From Pedobacter sp. R20-19 (GTDB lineage: Bacteria > Bacteroidota > Bacteroidia > Sphingobacteriales > Sphingobacteriaceae): DNA of 64,000 nt. Made by a program: the position numbers and the translations under genes. Positions within the stretch are counted from its first letter, which is position 1. Every line of letters starts with the position of its first letter. The DNA lies in NCBI RefSeq assembly GCF_000708265.2, contig NZ_JCKI01000001.1:620001-684000 (forward strand), in the 5' to 3' direction. Under the pieces are notes generated by a model. The model was not told the origin of the DNA. It saw only the letters and a list, made by a program, of their open reading frames with translations, and did no database searches. Below, piece by piece: positions 41,674 to 50,499 of this stretch.

Positions 41674-42450
41674 ATGGATTTTTTAAGTACGCCTGAAGCG
41701 TGGATTTCACTCTTAACCTTAACACTGTTGGAAATTGTGTTGGGTATCGATAACATTGTCTTTATTTCCATTCTTTCAGGCAAATTACCACAGGATCAGC
41801 AGAAAAAAGCCAGGCAACTGGGCTTAGGATTGGCCATGATTACCAGAGTGCTGTTGCTGCTTTCACTCAGCTGGATCATGACACTTACCTCGCCTTTATT
41901 TAATCTTGGAAGCTGGATCGGCATCAACGGTGGGGAGTGGTACGAAAAACTCGCTATATCGGGTCGCGATTTAATTTTAATCATTGGCGGATTATTTTTA
42001 ATATATAAGAGTACGCATGAAATTCACAATAAGTTGGAAGGTGAAGAAGATGAGGAAGGAAAAACAAAGGTACATTCATTTTGGGCAACAATCATTCAGA
42101 TTTTAGTGCTGGATATTGTCTTTTCATTGGATTCTGTTATTACTGCTGTAGGCATGGCAGAACATATCGAAATTATGATTGCGGCAGTTGTAATCGCTGT
42201 AATCATTATGATGTTTTCAGCAGGAAAGATTAGTGAATTTGTCAATAACCACCCAACAGTAAAAATGCTGGCACTTTCTTTCTTGCTGCTGATTGGCGTT
42301 TCATTATTGGCCGAAGGATTAGATCAGCATATTCCGAAAGGTTATGTTTATTTCGCCATGGCCTTTTCAGTTTTGGTTGAAATGCTGAATCTTAAAATGA
42401 AAAAGAATACTAAAAAACCAATTGAGTTAAGGAATATGCCGAAGAAATAA
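41674..42450 (+). CDS. TerC family integral membrane protein
   Basis: A 258-residue TerC-family protein with about seven membrane spans. The family motifs with membrane-embedded acidic residues are EIVLGIDNIVFISILSGKLP (residues 16-35) and the second repeat DIVFSLDSVITAVGMAEHI. Members have been linked to Mn2+ export and to tellurium resistance, the former better supported in recent work. There are no ter genes around, so a metal-export or envelope role is more likely than tellurite resistance. It is followed by a Pr6Pr gene in the same direction. Confidence 0.93.
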   Translation: MDFLSTPEAWISLLTLTLLEIVLGIDNIVFISILSGKLPQDQQKKARQLGLGLAMITRVLLLLSLSWIMTLTSPLFNLGSWIGINGGEWYEKLAISGRDLILIIGGLFLIYKSTHEIHNKLEGEEDEEGKTKVHSFWATIIQILVLDIVFSLDSVITAVGMAEHIEIMIAAVVIAVIIMMFSAGKISEFVNNHPTVKMLALSFLLLIGVSLLAEGLDQHIPKGYVYFAMAFSVLVEMLNLKMKKNTKKPIELRNMPKK

Positions 42451-42517
42451 ACCTTAAAAAGCTTACCATAGTTTTGGATAGCAATTGCTACAAAATACTT
42501 TTTTAACCTATACTCTC

Positions 42518-43147
42518 ATGAAACCAGCAGCAATAAAAAGTATATATGTTTCAATCACAGCTATGATGGTTTGGTTTGCATTGGGGCTGCAATTAAAATT
42601 AAGCATAGGGCATTCTGGCGGAAATATCTGGCATGCGTTAAAGTTATACTTATCGTTTTTTACTATACTAACCAATATTCTTGTTGCCTGTTGCTTAACC
42701 TTCATTATCTTTTTCAAAGGAACAGGCATCAGTAAGTTCTTCAGCAAGGCATCTACCCAAACCGCTATAGCTGTTTATATACTGGTTGTAGGATTGGTTT
42801 ATAATATTTCGCTCAGAGGATTAACACACCCTGTAGGATTGGATAGGGTAGCAGACGAATTGCTGCATGTGGCAAGTCCTTTGTTATTTCTATGTTTCTG
42901 GATCTTTTTTGTTAAAAAAGCAGGGCTTGATTATAAAGATGCAGTGAAATGGCTAATTTATCCTTTACTATATGTGCTTTTAATTGTGGTAAGAGGCTAT
43001 ATTATAAACGCGTACCCTTACCCGTTTATCAACGTTGTTAATCTAGGTTATCCAAAAGCACTATTAAATACTGGTATTATTTTGTTGATAATGTGGGTTT
43101 TATCACTGCTTTTTATTTTTATTGGCAAAAAGATGAAGAAAATTTAA
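42518..43147 (+). CDS. Pr6Pr family membrane protein
   Basis: A 209-residue protein with six hydrophobic membrane segments, fitting the Pr6Pr (FAR-17a/AIG1-like) family. Diagnostic parts are LYLSFFTILTNILVACCLTF and LTHPVGLDRVADELLHVASP, followed by ARGYIINAYPYPF-like VVRGYIINAYPYPFIN. Function is unknown. The ATG at 42518 is preferred to an upstream TTG at 42485. Its last 4 bp overlap the convergent bestrophin gene, with no terminator between them. Confidence 0.82.
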   Translation: MKPAAIKSIYVSITAMMVWFALGLQLKLSIGHSGGNIWHALKLYLSFFTILTNILVACCLTFIIFFKGTGISKFFSKASTQTAIAVYILVVGLVYNISLRGLTHPVGLDRVADELLHVASPLLFLCFWIFFVKKAGLDYKDAVKWLIYPLLYVLLIVVRGYIINAYPYPFINVVNLGYPKALLNTGIILLIMWVLSLLFIFIGKKMKKI

Positions 43148-44034
43148 AGTATATATTCTTCGTTAATTGGTTTGATTGGTTCGGGTATATCAGTTTCTTC
43201 CAGCATTTGTAAAAGATTAATCTCTATAGTTCTGGTAATCTGATTTAATGGAATTCCTGCAGAATTATTTTCAAAAGGATCTACTAAACTCATTCCATTA
43301 ATTTGGGTAGAAACAAATACAAAACCGATTAACCAACCTAAAAAAATAGCCGCCGGACCAGCAGACTGACTAATCACCAGTGTGAAGGTAACCACAAAAA
43401 GCCAGATAAAAACTTTGGTTAAATAAGTATAGGTAGTAGGGAAAATCGTGTTTTTAATCCGCTCACTCATGCCCATCGAATCAGAAAAACGAACCAGCAT
43501 TTCATTGATTTCAATAAAACGGAAGCCATCAATTTTATTTTCCTTAGAAAGTTTTTGCAATTCTCTTGATTGGATATTTAAGATAGCGTTATGGATATTG
43601 GTGTGTTTTCGAACTTCTATCAGGTCTTCAGGCAATAAATATTTAATATAGATTTCATCTACCGTACCTCGTAAACCTGCTTTTAGTGCATACAAAAAGG
43701 CTATGTGCCTAAAGATTATCCTTTTTGAACTGGCCTCATCTTCATCTACATAGTTAATTAGAGCCCTTGCAAAAGAGCGGGAATCATTTACCAAAGCGCC
43801 CCATATTTTTCTGGCTTCCCACCACCTATCATAAGCCTGATTATTATTAAAGCCAATAAAAAATGCAATAGCTGTACCCAAAACGGTAGGAATGATCGAT
43901 GGAATTTCAAAATGATGTGCAATTAAATATTCGCGAACAAAATAAGCAGCAGTGCAGGAAGCGATCATAATGAGATCAACTTGCCAGGTGTTCCTTAAGA
44001 TTCTACTTAATCTAATGTTTTGTATTAAAAGCAT
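43144..44034 (-). CDS. Bestrophin family (RFP-TM) ion channel
   Basis: A 296-residue bestrophin homologue, in eukaryotes a calcium-activated chloride channel and in bacteria (KpBest) a cation-selective pentamer. The four membrane segments and the family patterns are present: LGTAIAFFIGFNNNQAYDRWWEARKIWG split across residues 51-80 (GFNNNQAYDRWWEARK) and the C-terminal MSLVDPFENNSAGIPLN. The gate-region residues fit the family. It has a full promoter upstream at 44060-44092 and overlaps the convergent Pr6Pr gene by 4 bp. Confidence 0.92.
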   Translation of the reverse strand: MLLIQNIRLSRILRNTWQVDLIMIASCTAAYFVREYLIAHHFEIPSIIPTVLGTAIAFFIGFNNNQAYDRWWEARKIWGALVNDSRSFARALINYVDEDEASSKRIIFRHIAFLYALKAGLRGTVDEIYIKYLLPEDLIEVRKHTNIHNAILNIQSRELQKLSKENKIDGFRFIEINEMLVRFSDSMGMSERIKNTIFPTTYTYLTKVFIWLFVVTFTLVISQSAGPAAIFLGWLIGFVFVSTQINGMSLVDPFENNSAGIPLNQITRTIEINLLQMLEETDIPEPIKPINEEYIL

Positions 44035-44059
44035 ATGTTTGGTTTTCGGTGTGAAAATA

Positions 44060-44092
44060 CAAAACTAGTTCCAAAATGATTTACTATTCAAA
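44060..44092 (-). promoter_or_regulatory. Complete promoter for the bestrophin gene
   Basis: On the minus strand TTTG (44092-44089) and TAGTTTTG (44067-44060) fit the -33 and -7 elements with a 21-bp spacer, 26 bp before the ATG at 44034. Confidence 0.6.
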
Positions 44093-44157
44093 ATTAAATC
44101 AATCATAATTTTTTTGTCGCTCAAATGTTTATATTAGGAAACCAAATATTCCTGTTT

Positions 44158-45675
44158 ATGAGCGAAACGTTACCCAAGAATAACATTTTCAAAGTTATTG
44201 GTGCATCATCATTGGGCACACTTATCGAATGGTATGATTTTTACATCTTCGGCAGTTTAGCTGTAATTATAGGGCATCAGCTTTTTCCTGAAGATGCAGG
44301 GGCTTCGGCACTGATTAATACGCTTGCTATTTTTGCTGCAGGCTTTATCGTTCGGCCTTTCGGGGCTTTGGTTTTTGGAAGGCTAGGTGATTTAATTGGT
44401 AGAAAATATACCTTTTTGCTCACACTGGTATTAATGGGAGGATCAACATTTCTGATTGGCCTGATTCCTTCCTATCAAAGCATTGGTTATGCTGCGCCAA
44501 TTTTAGTGTTGATATTAAGGCTAATTCAAGGATTAGCGCTTGGCGGAGAATATGGTGGAGCAGCAACTTATGTTGCAGAGCATGCGCCAAAAAATAAGAG
44601 AGGATTCTTTACCAGTTGGATTCAAACCACGGCTACCTTAGGTTTATTTCTCTCGCTTGGTGTAATCGTTATCACCAAAAATGTTTTAGGTGTAGATGCT
44701 TTTGCAGATTGGGGCTGGCGGATTCCTTTTTTACTTTCCATTCTTTTGGTTGTGGTATCGATTTATATCAGAATGAAAATGCATGAATCTCCAATGTTTT
44801 CAAAGTTGAAGGCTGAAGGGAATGTTTCTAAAAATCCATTAAAAGAAAGCTTCAATAACAAAGCTAATTTTAAAATGGTCTTGCTGGCTTTGTTTGGTGC
44901 AACCATGGGGCAGGGCGTAATCTGGTACACCGGACAATTCTACGCACAATCCTTTCTGGAAAACACTTGCAAGCTTGATTTTAATGATTCGAGATATATT
45001 TTACTTTGGGGAATTGCCTTTGCCACACCATTTTTTGTGATTTTTGGTGCATGGAGTGATCGGATTGGTCGCAAGTGGATCATGTTGAGTGGGATGCTTT
45101 TGGGGATTATTTTCTACAGGCCCATTTATCAGATCTTTCTGGATGATACGGATACAGCCAAAATGAATTTAACAGAAGCTAAATATGGCACAGTACATAA
45201 ACGTGAACAAATTGACGGCACTCAAGACAGCTTATATACGGCCATCACGCATGTAGTTTTAAAAAGTGGTGCTTCATTTAATAAAGTTCAGATGGATACC
45301 ATTTCTGTAAAATCCGGTATTCATCCGGCTAAGGAAATTATAAAAGATAAAATTTTACCAACCCCCATATTCTGGAAGTTTGTTGGATTAATATTTTTTC
45401 AGATTTTATTGGTTACCATGGTTTATGGTCCGATTGCCGCATTTTTAGTTGAACTTTTTCCAACTAAAATCAGGTATACCTCCATGTCACTTCCATACCA
45501 TATTGGTAATGGTGTATTTGGTGGGTTGGTGCCTTTTGTAGCCACCTTAATTGCCAGTTTCTCTGGTTCCACACCACTATCTGGCTTGTGGTATCCGATA
45601 GGGATTGCAACTTTGAGCTTTATAATAGGAACTATTTATTTATCGAATAAAAGAGATGAAACGATTAACGATTAA
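44158..45675 (+). CDS. MFS transporter, MHS (metabolite:H+ symporter) family, with central insertion
   Basis: A 505-residue twelve-span major facilitator of the MHS group (ProP/ShiA/KgtP type). Visible motifs are GTLIEWYDFYIFG, GALVFGRLGDLIGRKYTF (MFS motif A) and LALGGEYGGAATYVAEHAP. The N-terminal and C-terminal halves each carry six spans. Between the seventh/eighth helices, residues 320-402 hold a charged insertion (TDTAKMNLTEAKYGTVHK, IHPAKEIIKDKIL) not present in the second MHS transporter of this window. I prefer the ATG at 44158 to 44125. Substrate unknown. The next gene follows after 3 bp. Confidence 0.9.
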   Translation: MSETLPKNNIFKVIGASSLGTLIEWYDFYIFGSLAVIIGHQLFPEDAGASALINTLAIFAAGFIVRPFGALVFGRLGDLIGRKYTFLLTLVLMGGSTFLIGLIPSYQSIGYAAPILVLILRLIQGLALGGEYGGAATYVAEHAPKNKRGFFTSWIQTTATLGLFLSLGVIVITKNVLGVDAFADWGWRIPFLLSILLVVVSIYIRMKMHESPMFSKLKAEGNVSKNPLKESFNNKANFKMVLLALFGATMGQGVIWYTGQFYAQSFLENTCKLDFNDSRYILLWGIAFATPFFVIFGAWSDRIGRKWIMLSGMLLGIIFYRPIYQIFLDDTDTAKMNLTEAKYGTVHKREQIDGTQDSLYTAITHVVLKSGASFNKVQMDTISVKSGIHPAKEIIKDKILPTPIFWKFVGLIFFQILLVTMVYGPIAAFLVELFPTKIRYTSMSLPYHIGNGVFGGLVPFVATLIASFSGSTPLSGLWYPIGIATLSFIIGTIYLSNKRDETIND

Positions 45676-45678
45676 ATT

Positions 45679-45927
45679 ATGAATTTTTTAAAGAAATTTT
45701 TAGGCTTGGTTTGGATGGTTTTGGGTCCGCTGACTATGGGATTCTTATTGATACAGGCCTTTGATAAGGTAGGCTTTGCACATAGCGATATAGAAAGAAC
45801 AAATACCATTTTGCAATGGGGAATTATCCTATTTATCTTTTTTCCGATTAGTATTGGCTTGATGATTTTTGGCTATTATGCCTGGAAGGGTGAATACGAT
45901 CAGTTAGCAGATCATTCATCAGATTAA
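45679..45927 (+). CDS. Small two-span membrane protein partnered with the MFS transporter
   Basis: An 82-residue protein with two membrane segments (about residues 8-26, LGLVWMVLGPLTMGFLLIQ, and 44-66, LQWGIILFIFFPISIGLMIFG) and an acidic C-terminus. It starts 3 bp after the MHS transporter stop, so the two are translationally coupled. Small proteins of this type are common next to Bacteroidota MHS transporters, but no function is established. It may assist the transporter; this is inference. Confidence 0.75.
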   Translation: MNFLKKFLGLVWMVLGPLTMGFLLIQAFDKVGFAHSDIERTNTILQWGIILFIFFPISIGLMIFGYYAWKGEYDQLADHSSD

Positions 45928-45954
45928 TTTGCTAATGTAAATATGCTACCAAAT

Positions 45955-45985
45955 AAAAAACCCCGATGCTGTTTTAGCATCGGGG
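45955..45985 (-). terminator. Terminator of the OmpA-family gene
   Basis: CCCCGATGCT and AGCATCGGGG form a 10-bp stem around GTTTT, and on the minus strand a TTTTTT run follows. It ends the leftward gene at 46026. Confidence 0.85.
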
Positions 45986-46025
45986 TGGATATATGATGAC
46001 CTCATAGGTAGAGGGTAATTGCTTC

Positions 46026-46703
46026 TTATCCTTGTTTTTGAGCAGCTTGTTTTAATGAATCGTTCGCAACGATTACAATCTCTACACGACGATTTGCTGC
46101 ACGGCCTGCATCAGTTTCATTATCGGCAATTGGCTCAGAAAAACCTTTACCAATCGTTACTAATCTTGATGAAGGAACACCTTGAGAAACAGCATAAGCT
46201 TTAACTGCTGCTGCTCTTCTTTCTGATAATCCCTGGTTGTAAGATTCTGTACCTTTACTATCAGTATGACCGATGATTTTAATATCGGTATCAGGATATT
46301 GATTTAAAGAAGCAGCTAAGCTCTGAACATTTGTTTTAGCGGCATCTTTCAATGCTGTTTTATCAAAATCGAATAGAATACCACTATCAAATTTTACAAT
46401 AATACCTTCGCCCTCACGAATAACTTCTGCATTAGGGATTGCTTTTTGAATTTCAGCAGCTTGTCTGTCCATTCTACGGCCAATAAATGCACCAGCAGTA
46501 CCACCAATAGCACCACCGATTAATGCACCCACTGCAGTATTACCTGCTTTTTTACCAATTAATGCACCTACTACACCACCCGCAGCTGCACCAATACCGG
46601 CACCTTTTTGTGTTTTGGTTAAACTATCGCAGCTTTGAAATGCGATTGATCCTACTGCTAATCCTATGCTTAATGTTGCTATTCTTACTTTTGAGATACT
46701 CAT
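46026..46703 (-). CDS. OmpA family lipoprotein with glycine-zipper domain
   Basis: A 225-residue lipoprotein (lipobox AFQSC, Cys25). Residues 33-75 form a Gly-zipper segment (GAGIGAAAGGVVGALIGKKAG), and residues 100-215 an OmpA C-terminal peptidoglycan-binding domain. The latter is marked by FDFDKTALKDAAKTN, IIGHTDSKGTESYN and LSERRAAAVKAYAVSQGV. It should anchor the outer membrane to peptidoglycan. The combined architecture is the YiaD/YfiB type. Monocistronic, with a strong terminator downstream. Confidence 0.93.
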   Translation of the reverse strand: MSISKVRIATLSIGLAVGSIAFQSCDSLTKTQKGAGIGAAAGGVVGALIGKKAGNTAVGALIGGAIGGTAGAFIGRRMDRQAAEIQKAIPNAEVIREGEGIIVKFDSGILFDFDKTALKDAAKTNVQSLAASLNQYPDTDIKIIGHTDSKGTESYNQGLSERRAAAVKAYAVSQGVPSSRLVTIGKGFSEPIADNETDAGRAANRRVEIVIVANDSLKQAAQKQG

Positions 46704-46877
46704 GATTATTTATATTTAAATTCTAAACGATCGTATTCAAACACGATGCCAAAAAATCATTTAAATAAAATTTCTTAATATTTACACAGTTAAGTGTTAA
46801 AAAGAATAATATATCTCAATTTAAAATGCAAAATCAAATTGTCATTTATTTATAATGTATCATTCTTAGTACAAGGA

Positions 46878-47570
46878 TTAAGCAGAGAAATAGCTTTCCA
46901 GTTCTCTCAGAGTGTTCTCATCTGTTTTAAAATCTTTAATCACTTGTCCCTTTTCTACCAAAATAATTCTATTACATACATCTGTAACGTGATTTAAATC
47001 ATGGCTGGATATAAAGGTGGTCATGCTACCGGCCTGTGCTTTTAAAAGATTTTTAAGCCGGATTTGAGTAGTTGGATCAAGATTGGCAAAAGGCTCATCT
47101 AAAATCAGAATTTCTGGTTTTTGCATCAATGCTGCGGCTATACCTACTTTAACCTGATTACCTTTACTAAAATCTCGAATATACTTGCCGCTATTTAGGA
47201 TTTCATTATTGAAAAACTCACCATATTGTGTTAAATAGGCGCCTACATCGGCAGTACTTAGCTGATTTAAACTACCAATAAACGTGAAATATTCTTCTGG
47301 GGTAAGGTAATCGATCAAAAAGCCTTCATCTAAAAAGGATGCGGTATAATTTTTCCAATTTTCATGGTGGCTAACATTTTCTCCTTTTGATAAAACTTCC
47401 CCTTCGGTTGGTCTGATGAGGTCTAAAAGCATCCTGAAAAACGTGGTTTTTCCGGCACCATTATTTCCAACCAAACCAATGGTTTCGCCCGGATTGATTT
47501 GGATGTGCTCAATGTTTACAACTGTTTTATCGCCATAAACTTTCTTCAAATTTTTTACTTCTAAAATCAT
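46878..47570 (-). CDS. ABC transporter ATP-binding protein
   Basis: A 230-residue ABC ATPase. Walker A is GNNGAGKT, the signature reads FSKGNQVKVGIAAAL rather than LSGGQ, and Walker B is ILILDEPFANLD. It starts 2 bp after the stop of a DUF5687 membrane protein gene, which provides the transmembrane part. Single ATPases with such permeases resemble exporters or processing systems for membrane-active compounds; the substrate is unknown. No promoter between the two genes, so they form one operon. Confidence 0.92.
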   Translation of the reverse strand: MILEVKNLKKVYGDKTVVNIEHIQINPGETIGLVGNNGAGKTTFFRMLLDLIRPTEGEVLSKGENVSHHENWKNYTASFLDEGFLIDYLTPEEYFTFIGSLNQLSTADVGAYLTQYGEFFNNEILNSGKYIRDFSKGNQVKVGIAAALMQKPEILILDEPFANLDPTTQIRLKNLLKAQAGSMTTFISSHDLNHVTDVCNRIILVEKGQVIKDFKTDENTLRELESYFSA

Positions 47571-47572
47571 AA

Positions 47573-49045
47573 TTATTCTCTAAAGCCTTCGGCTATTTTA
47601 TAACGTTGTTTTTCAAATCTTTTTACAATAAAATTCACCCAGAATCCACGCATAAGCAACATGATTAATCCAAATAAACCTATCGCCAATAAGCCCATGT
47701 AAGGCTGATGAAATATATTGAAGGCCCAATAAATTAATATCGGGAGTAAAATAAATGGAAAAATAGAAATCCACTGTGTTGCTCCCATGCCTTGCCAGTT
47801 AAAGCTGGCACTTCTGGAAATATCCAGTCTTTTGTAATTATAGGTGGCCAATATTAATACCATAACCGTTGTAAAGCCAATATTGTATAAGTAAGCTACC
47901 AAATGCAGAATAAGTAATTTTGCGCTAATAAAGCAGTAAAAACTGGCCAGAATAGTAATAATGGTAGAAGCAATGGTAAACAGTAAAAATTTAGCTTTAA
48001 TAAAATCTTTGAAATCAATTTTATTACTTAACAGACCATCAAAATGTGCACTTTGCCAGGCGAACATAAACTGACCATAACTGATAATAGACATTCCCGT
48101 CATAAATACAGCAGCGAATAACATCATCCCAAATGAATTAGCCTGTATCACTTCTGGTTTGTAAAATAGAAAGCCGTAAACAAGAATAATGGTACCCATT
48201 AATACGGTACTTCGTGGGCGTTTATGTCTAATAATTAATTTCAACTCTAAGGCTGCAAGTTCACCAGCTTTTCCGAAACGGTTGAAAAAAGCATAATCGG
48301 TACTTACCTTTTTCTCTTGTTTAGCACTCAATTCTTCTACGTAGAGATTTTTACGTAAAAAAGCAGCATTGATTTTAAAAATTAAAAACGCAACCAACGG
48401 AAAAATCAGCGCAAGTAATGGTTGTTTGGTAATGGCCTTAAATACCCAATCTGACCCAGCCATAATGGAGATTACCTTAAAATATTCCAATGCAACAAAA
48501 GCTGAAACAACGGCTAGGCCACCAATGGTAAAGAGAATGTTGGAAATTGATTTCCTTTTAAGAAACAGGATAAGATAATTGTTCAGCAGCATTAAAGAAA
48601 TAATGCTTAAAATATAAGCTGCAACAACAATAAAGCCATTCTGCGGTAATATGGCTACGAAACAAAAGGGTAGAAATAGTAAAAATGGCCAAAGGTTGAA
48701 TACTGAAAATAGCGCCTTGATATTTAAAAAAGATACAATTTTGCTTTTTGAGATTTTTAGATGAAGATAGGGGATGATGCTTAATGTGGGTAATTCCTGC
48801 AATTGTAAACGCATCAGGAAGTCAAAAGCAAAATAATAGAGAATAACACCGTTGAAACTGGTGATAGCATCCTGATGAGGTAAAAATTTAGGTAAGAAAA
48901 TTTTCATTCCAAATCCTACTCCAAGGGCAACCAGTAAAAAATAGAGCATAAAAAGGCCTAAAACAACCTGAGCGGCAATGCTGCCACCCCTGTTTCGCGA
49001 ACGCCAGAAAGATTTCCTTTGATGGCTTAAGAAAGTATTGAGCAT
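47573..49045 (-). CDS. DUF5687 family ABC-type permease
   Basis: A 490-residue membrane protein with about twelve hydrophobic segments. It belongs to DUF5687, a Bacteroidota family that accompanies ABC ATPases. Recognisable are the N-terminal LSHQRKSFWRSRNRGGSIAAQ and the central ALELKLIIRHKRPRSTVLMG, which precedes the second half of the membrane domain. It ends 2 bp before its ATPase partner. The transport direction and substrate are unknown. Confidence 0.85.
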   Translation of the reverse strand: MLNTFLSHQRKSFWRSRNRGGSIAAQVVLGLFMLYFLLVALGVGFGMKIFLPKFLPHQDAITSFNGVILYYFAFDFLMRLQLQELPTLSIIPYLHLKISKSKIVSFLNIKALFSVFNLWPFLLFLPFCFVAILPQNGFIVVAAYILSIISLMLLNNYLILFLKRKSISNILFTIGGLAVVSAFVALEYFKVISIMAGSDWVFKAITKQPLLALIFPLVAFLIFKINAAFLRKNLYVEELSAKQEKKVSTDYAFFNRFGKAGELAALELKLIIRHKRPRSTVLMGTIILVYGFLFYKPEVIQANSFGMMLFAAVFMTGMSIISYGQFMFAWQSAHFDGLLSNKIDFKDFIKAKFLLFTIASTIITILASFYCFISAKLLILHLVAYLYNIGFTTVMVLILATYNYKRLDISRSASFNWQGMGATQWISIFPFILLPILIYWAFNIFHQPYMGLLAIGLFGLIMLLMRGFWVNFIVKRFEKQRYKIAEGFRE

Positions 49046-49104
49046 ATAGGTTTAGGTATTAGTTAATTTCACCTATTAGTATCATTTTTTTACAAAATGT
49101 TACA

Positions 49105-50385
49105 TTAATAGTTGTATTTGTCTTTCCAGTTTTGCCTTAGCTTTTCTCGAAGCTTTTCTTCAGCAGCATTTTTACCAGGATCATAAAGTTTGGTTCCGCT
49201 TAATTCATCCGGAAAATATTCTTGTGCTTCGAAGTTCCCTTCATAGCTATGTGAATACTTATAATCCTTTCCATAACCAATATTCTTCATCAGTTTGGTT
49301 GGGGCGTTACGGATGTGTAAAGGCACTGGTAAGTTTCCGGTTTGTTTAACCAACGCCTGGGCATGGTTAATGGCTTCGTACGAGGCATTGCTTTTTGGTG
49401 AACTGGCCAGGTAAGTTACACATTGTGATAAGATAATTCTTGCTTCGGGATAACCAATTACGTTGACGGCGGTAAAGCAGTTATTGGCCAGAAGCAATGC
49501 ATTTGGATTGGCATTTCCAATGTCTTCTGAAGACAAAATCAATAATCTTCTGGCAATGAACAAAGGATCTTCCCCTCCTTCAATCATTCTGGCTAACCAG
49601 TAAACAGCAGCATTTGGATCGCTGCCGCGAATAGACTTAATAAAGGCCGAGATGATGTCGTAATGTTGCTCACCTGCTTTATCATAGAGTGCTAAGTTTT
49701 GTTGAGCATGAGCCAGGACATTATCATTTGTTAGGGTGATTTGATCTCCACCAATACCATTTACAGCAATTTCTAATACATTGAGGAGCTTCCGTGCATC
49801 ACCGCCCGAAAGGCGTATAAGTGCCTCATGTTCTTTAATGGTGATTTTCTTTTGAGCAAGTAATACATCCTTTTTAACAGCTGTTTGTAATAGGCCCGAT
49901 AATTCCTCCTCTGTTAATGATTTTAAAATATAAACCTGACAACGGGAAAGCAAAGCGGAGATAACTTCGAACGATGGATTTTCTGTTGTAGCGCCAATTA
50001 GTGTAACTAAACCTCTTTCTACTGCACCGAGCAAGCTATCTTGTTGCGACTTACTAAAACGATGAATCTCATCAATAAATAAAATGGGCAAACCAAGAAA
50101 ACTATCTTTTAACGCCGCTGCTTTATCGATCACTTCCCTGATATCTTTTACGCCACTATTAATGGCGCTTAAATTAAAGAACGGGCGATCTAGTGCCTGG
50201 GAAATAATATAGGCCAAAGTTGTTTTACCAACGCCTGGAGGTCCCCAGAAAATCATGGATGGCAATTGGCCACTTTCTATCGCTTTGCGTAAAACGGCAC
50301 CTGTACCTACTAAATGTTTTTGTCCCACATATTCGTCTAGGTTTTGTGGGCGCATTCTTTCGGCTAATGGTGCTTGATTTTGCAT
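49105..50385 (-). CDS. rarA: Replication-associated recombination protein A (AAA ATPase)
   Basis: A 426-residue clamp-loader-like AAA+ ATPase (RarA/MgsA) acting at stalled replication forks. Visible are PLAERMRPQNLDEYVGQKHL, Walker A in FWGPPGVGKTTLAY, Walker B in FIDEIHRFSKSQQD, and the C-terminal tetramerisation and DUF-type helical region ending HSYEGNFEAQEYFPDEL. The ATG at 50385 gives the normal N-terminus; an ATG at 50463 would add 26 unrelated residues. It follows the MHS gene on the same strand, 115 bp apart. Confidence 0.96.
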   Translation of the reverse strand: MQNQAPLAERMRPQNLDEYVGQKHLVGTGAVLRKAIESGQLPSMIFWGPPGVGKTTLAYIISQALDRPFFNLSAINSGVKDIREVIDKAAALKDSFLGLPILFIDEIHRFSKSQQDSLLGAVERGLVTLIGATTENPSFEVISALLSRCQVYILKSLTEEELSGLLQTAVKKDVLLAQKKITIKEHEALIRLSGGDARKLLNVLEIAVNGIGGDQITLTNDNVLAHAQQNLALYDKAGEQHYDIISAFIKSIRGSDPNAAVYWLARMIEGGEDPLFIARRLLILSSEDIGNANPNALLLANNCFTAVNVIGYPEARIILSQCVTYLASSPKSNASYEAINHAQALVKQTGNLPVPLHIRNAPTKLMKNIGYGKDYKYSHSYEGNFEAQEYFPDELSGTKLYDPGKNAAEEKLREKLRQNWKDKYNY

Positions 50386-50499
50386 AATGGTAAATATAGG
50401 GAAAATGATTTTTAACCATAAATTTTCATTGCTGAACAATGCGTAATGGTTGGGATATTTCAAGCCATTTGCAATTTACAATCAATTATTAATCCTGTT

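Noticed and set aside
41674..42450. Tellurite-resistance island from the TerC-type gene
   Set aside because: No terA, terB, terD or terZ neighbours; isolated TerC-family genes are common.
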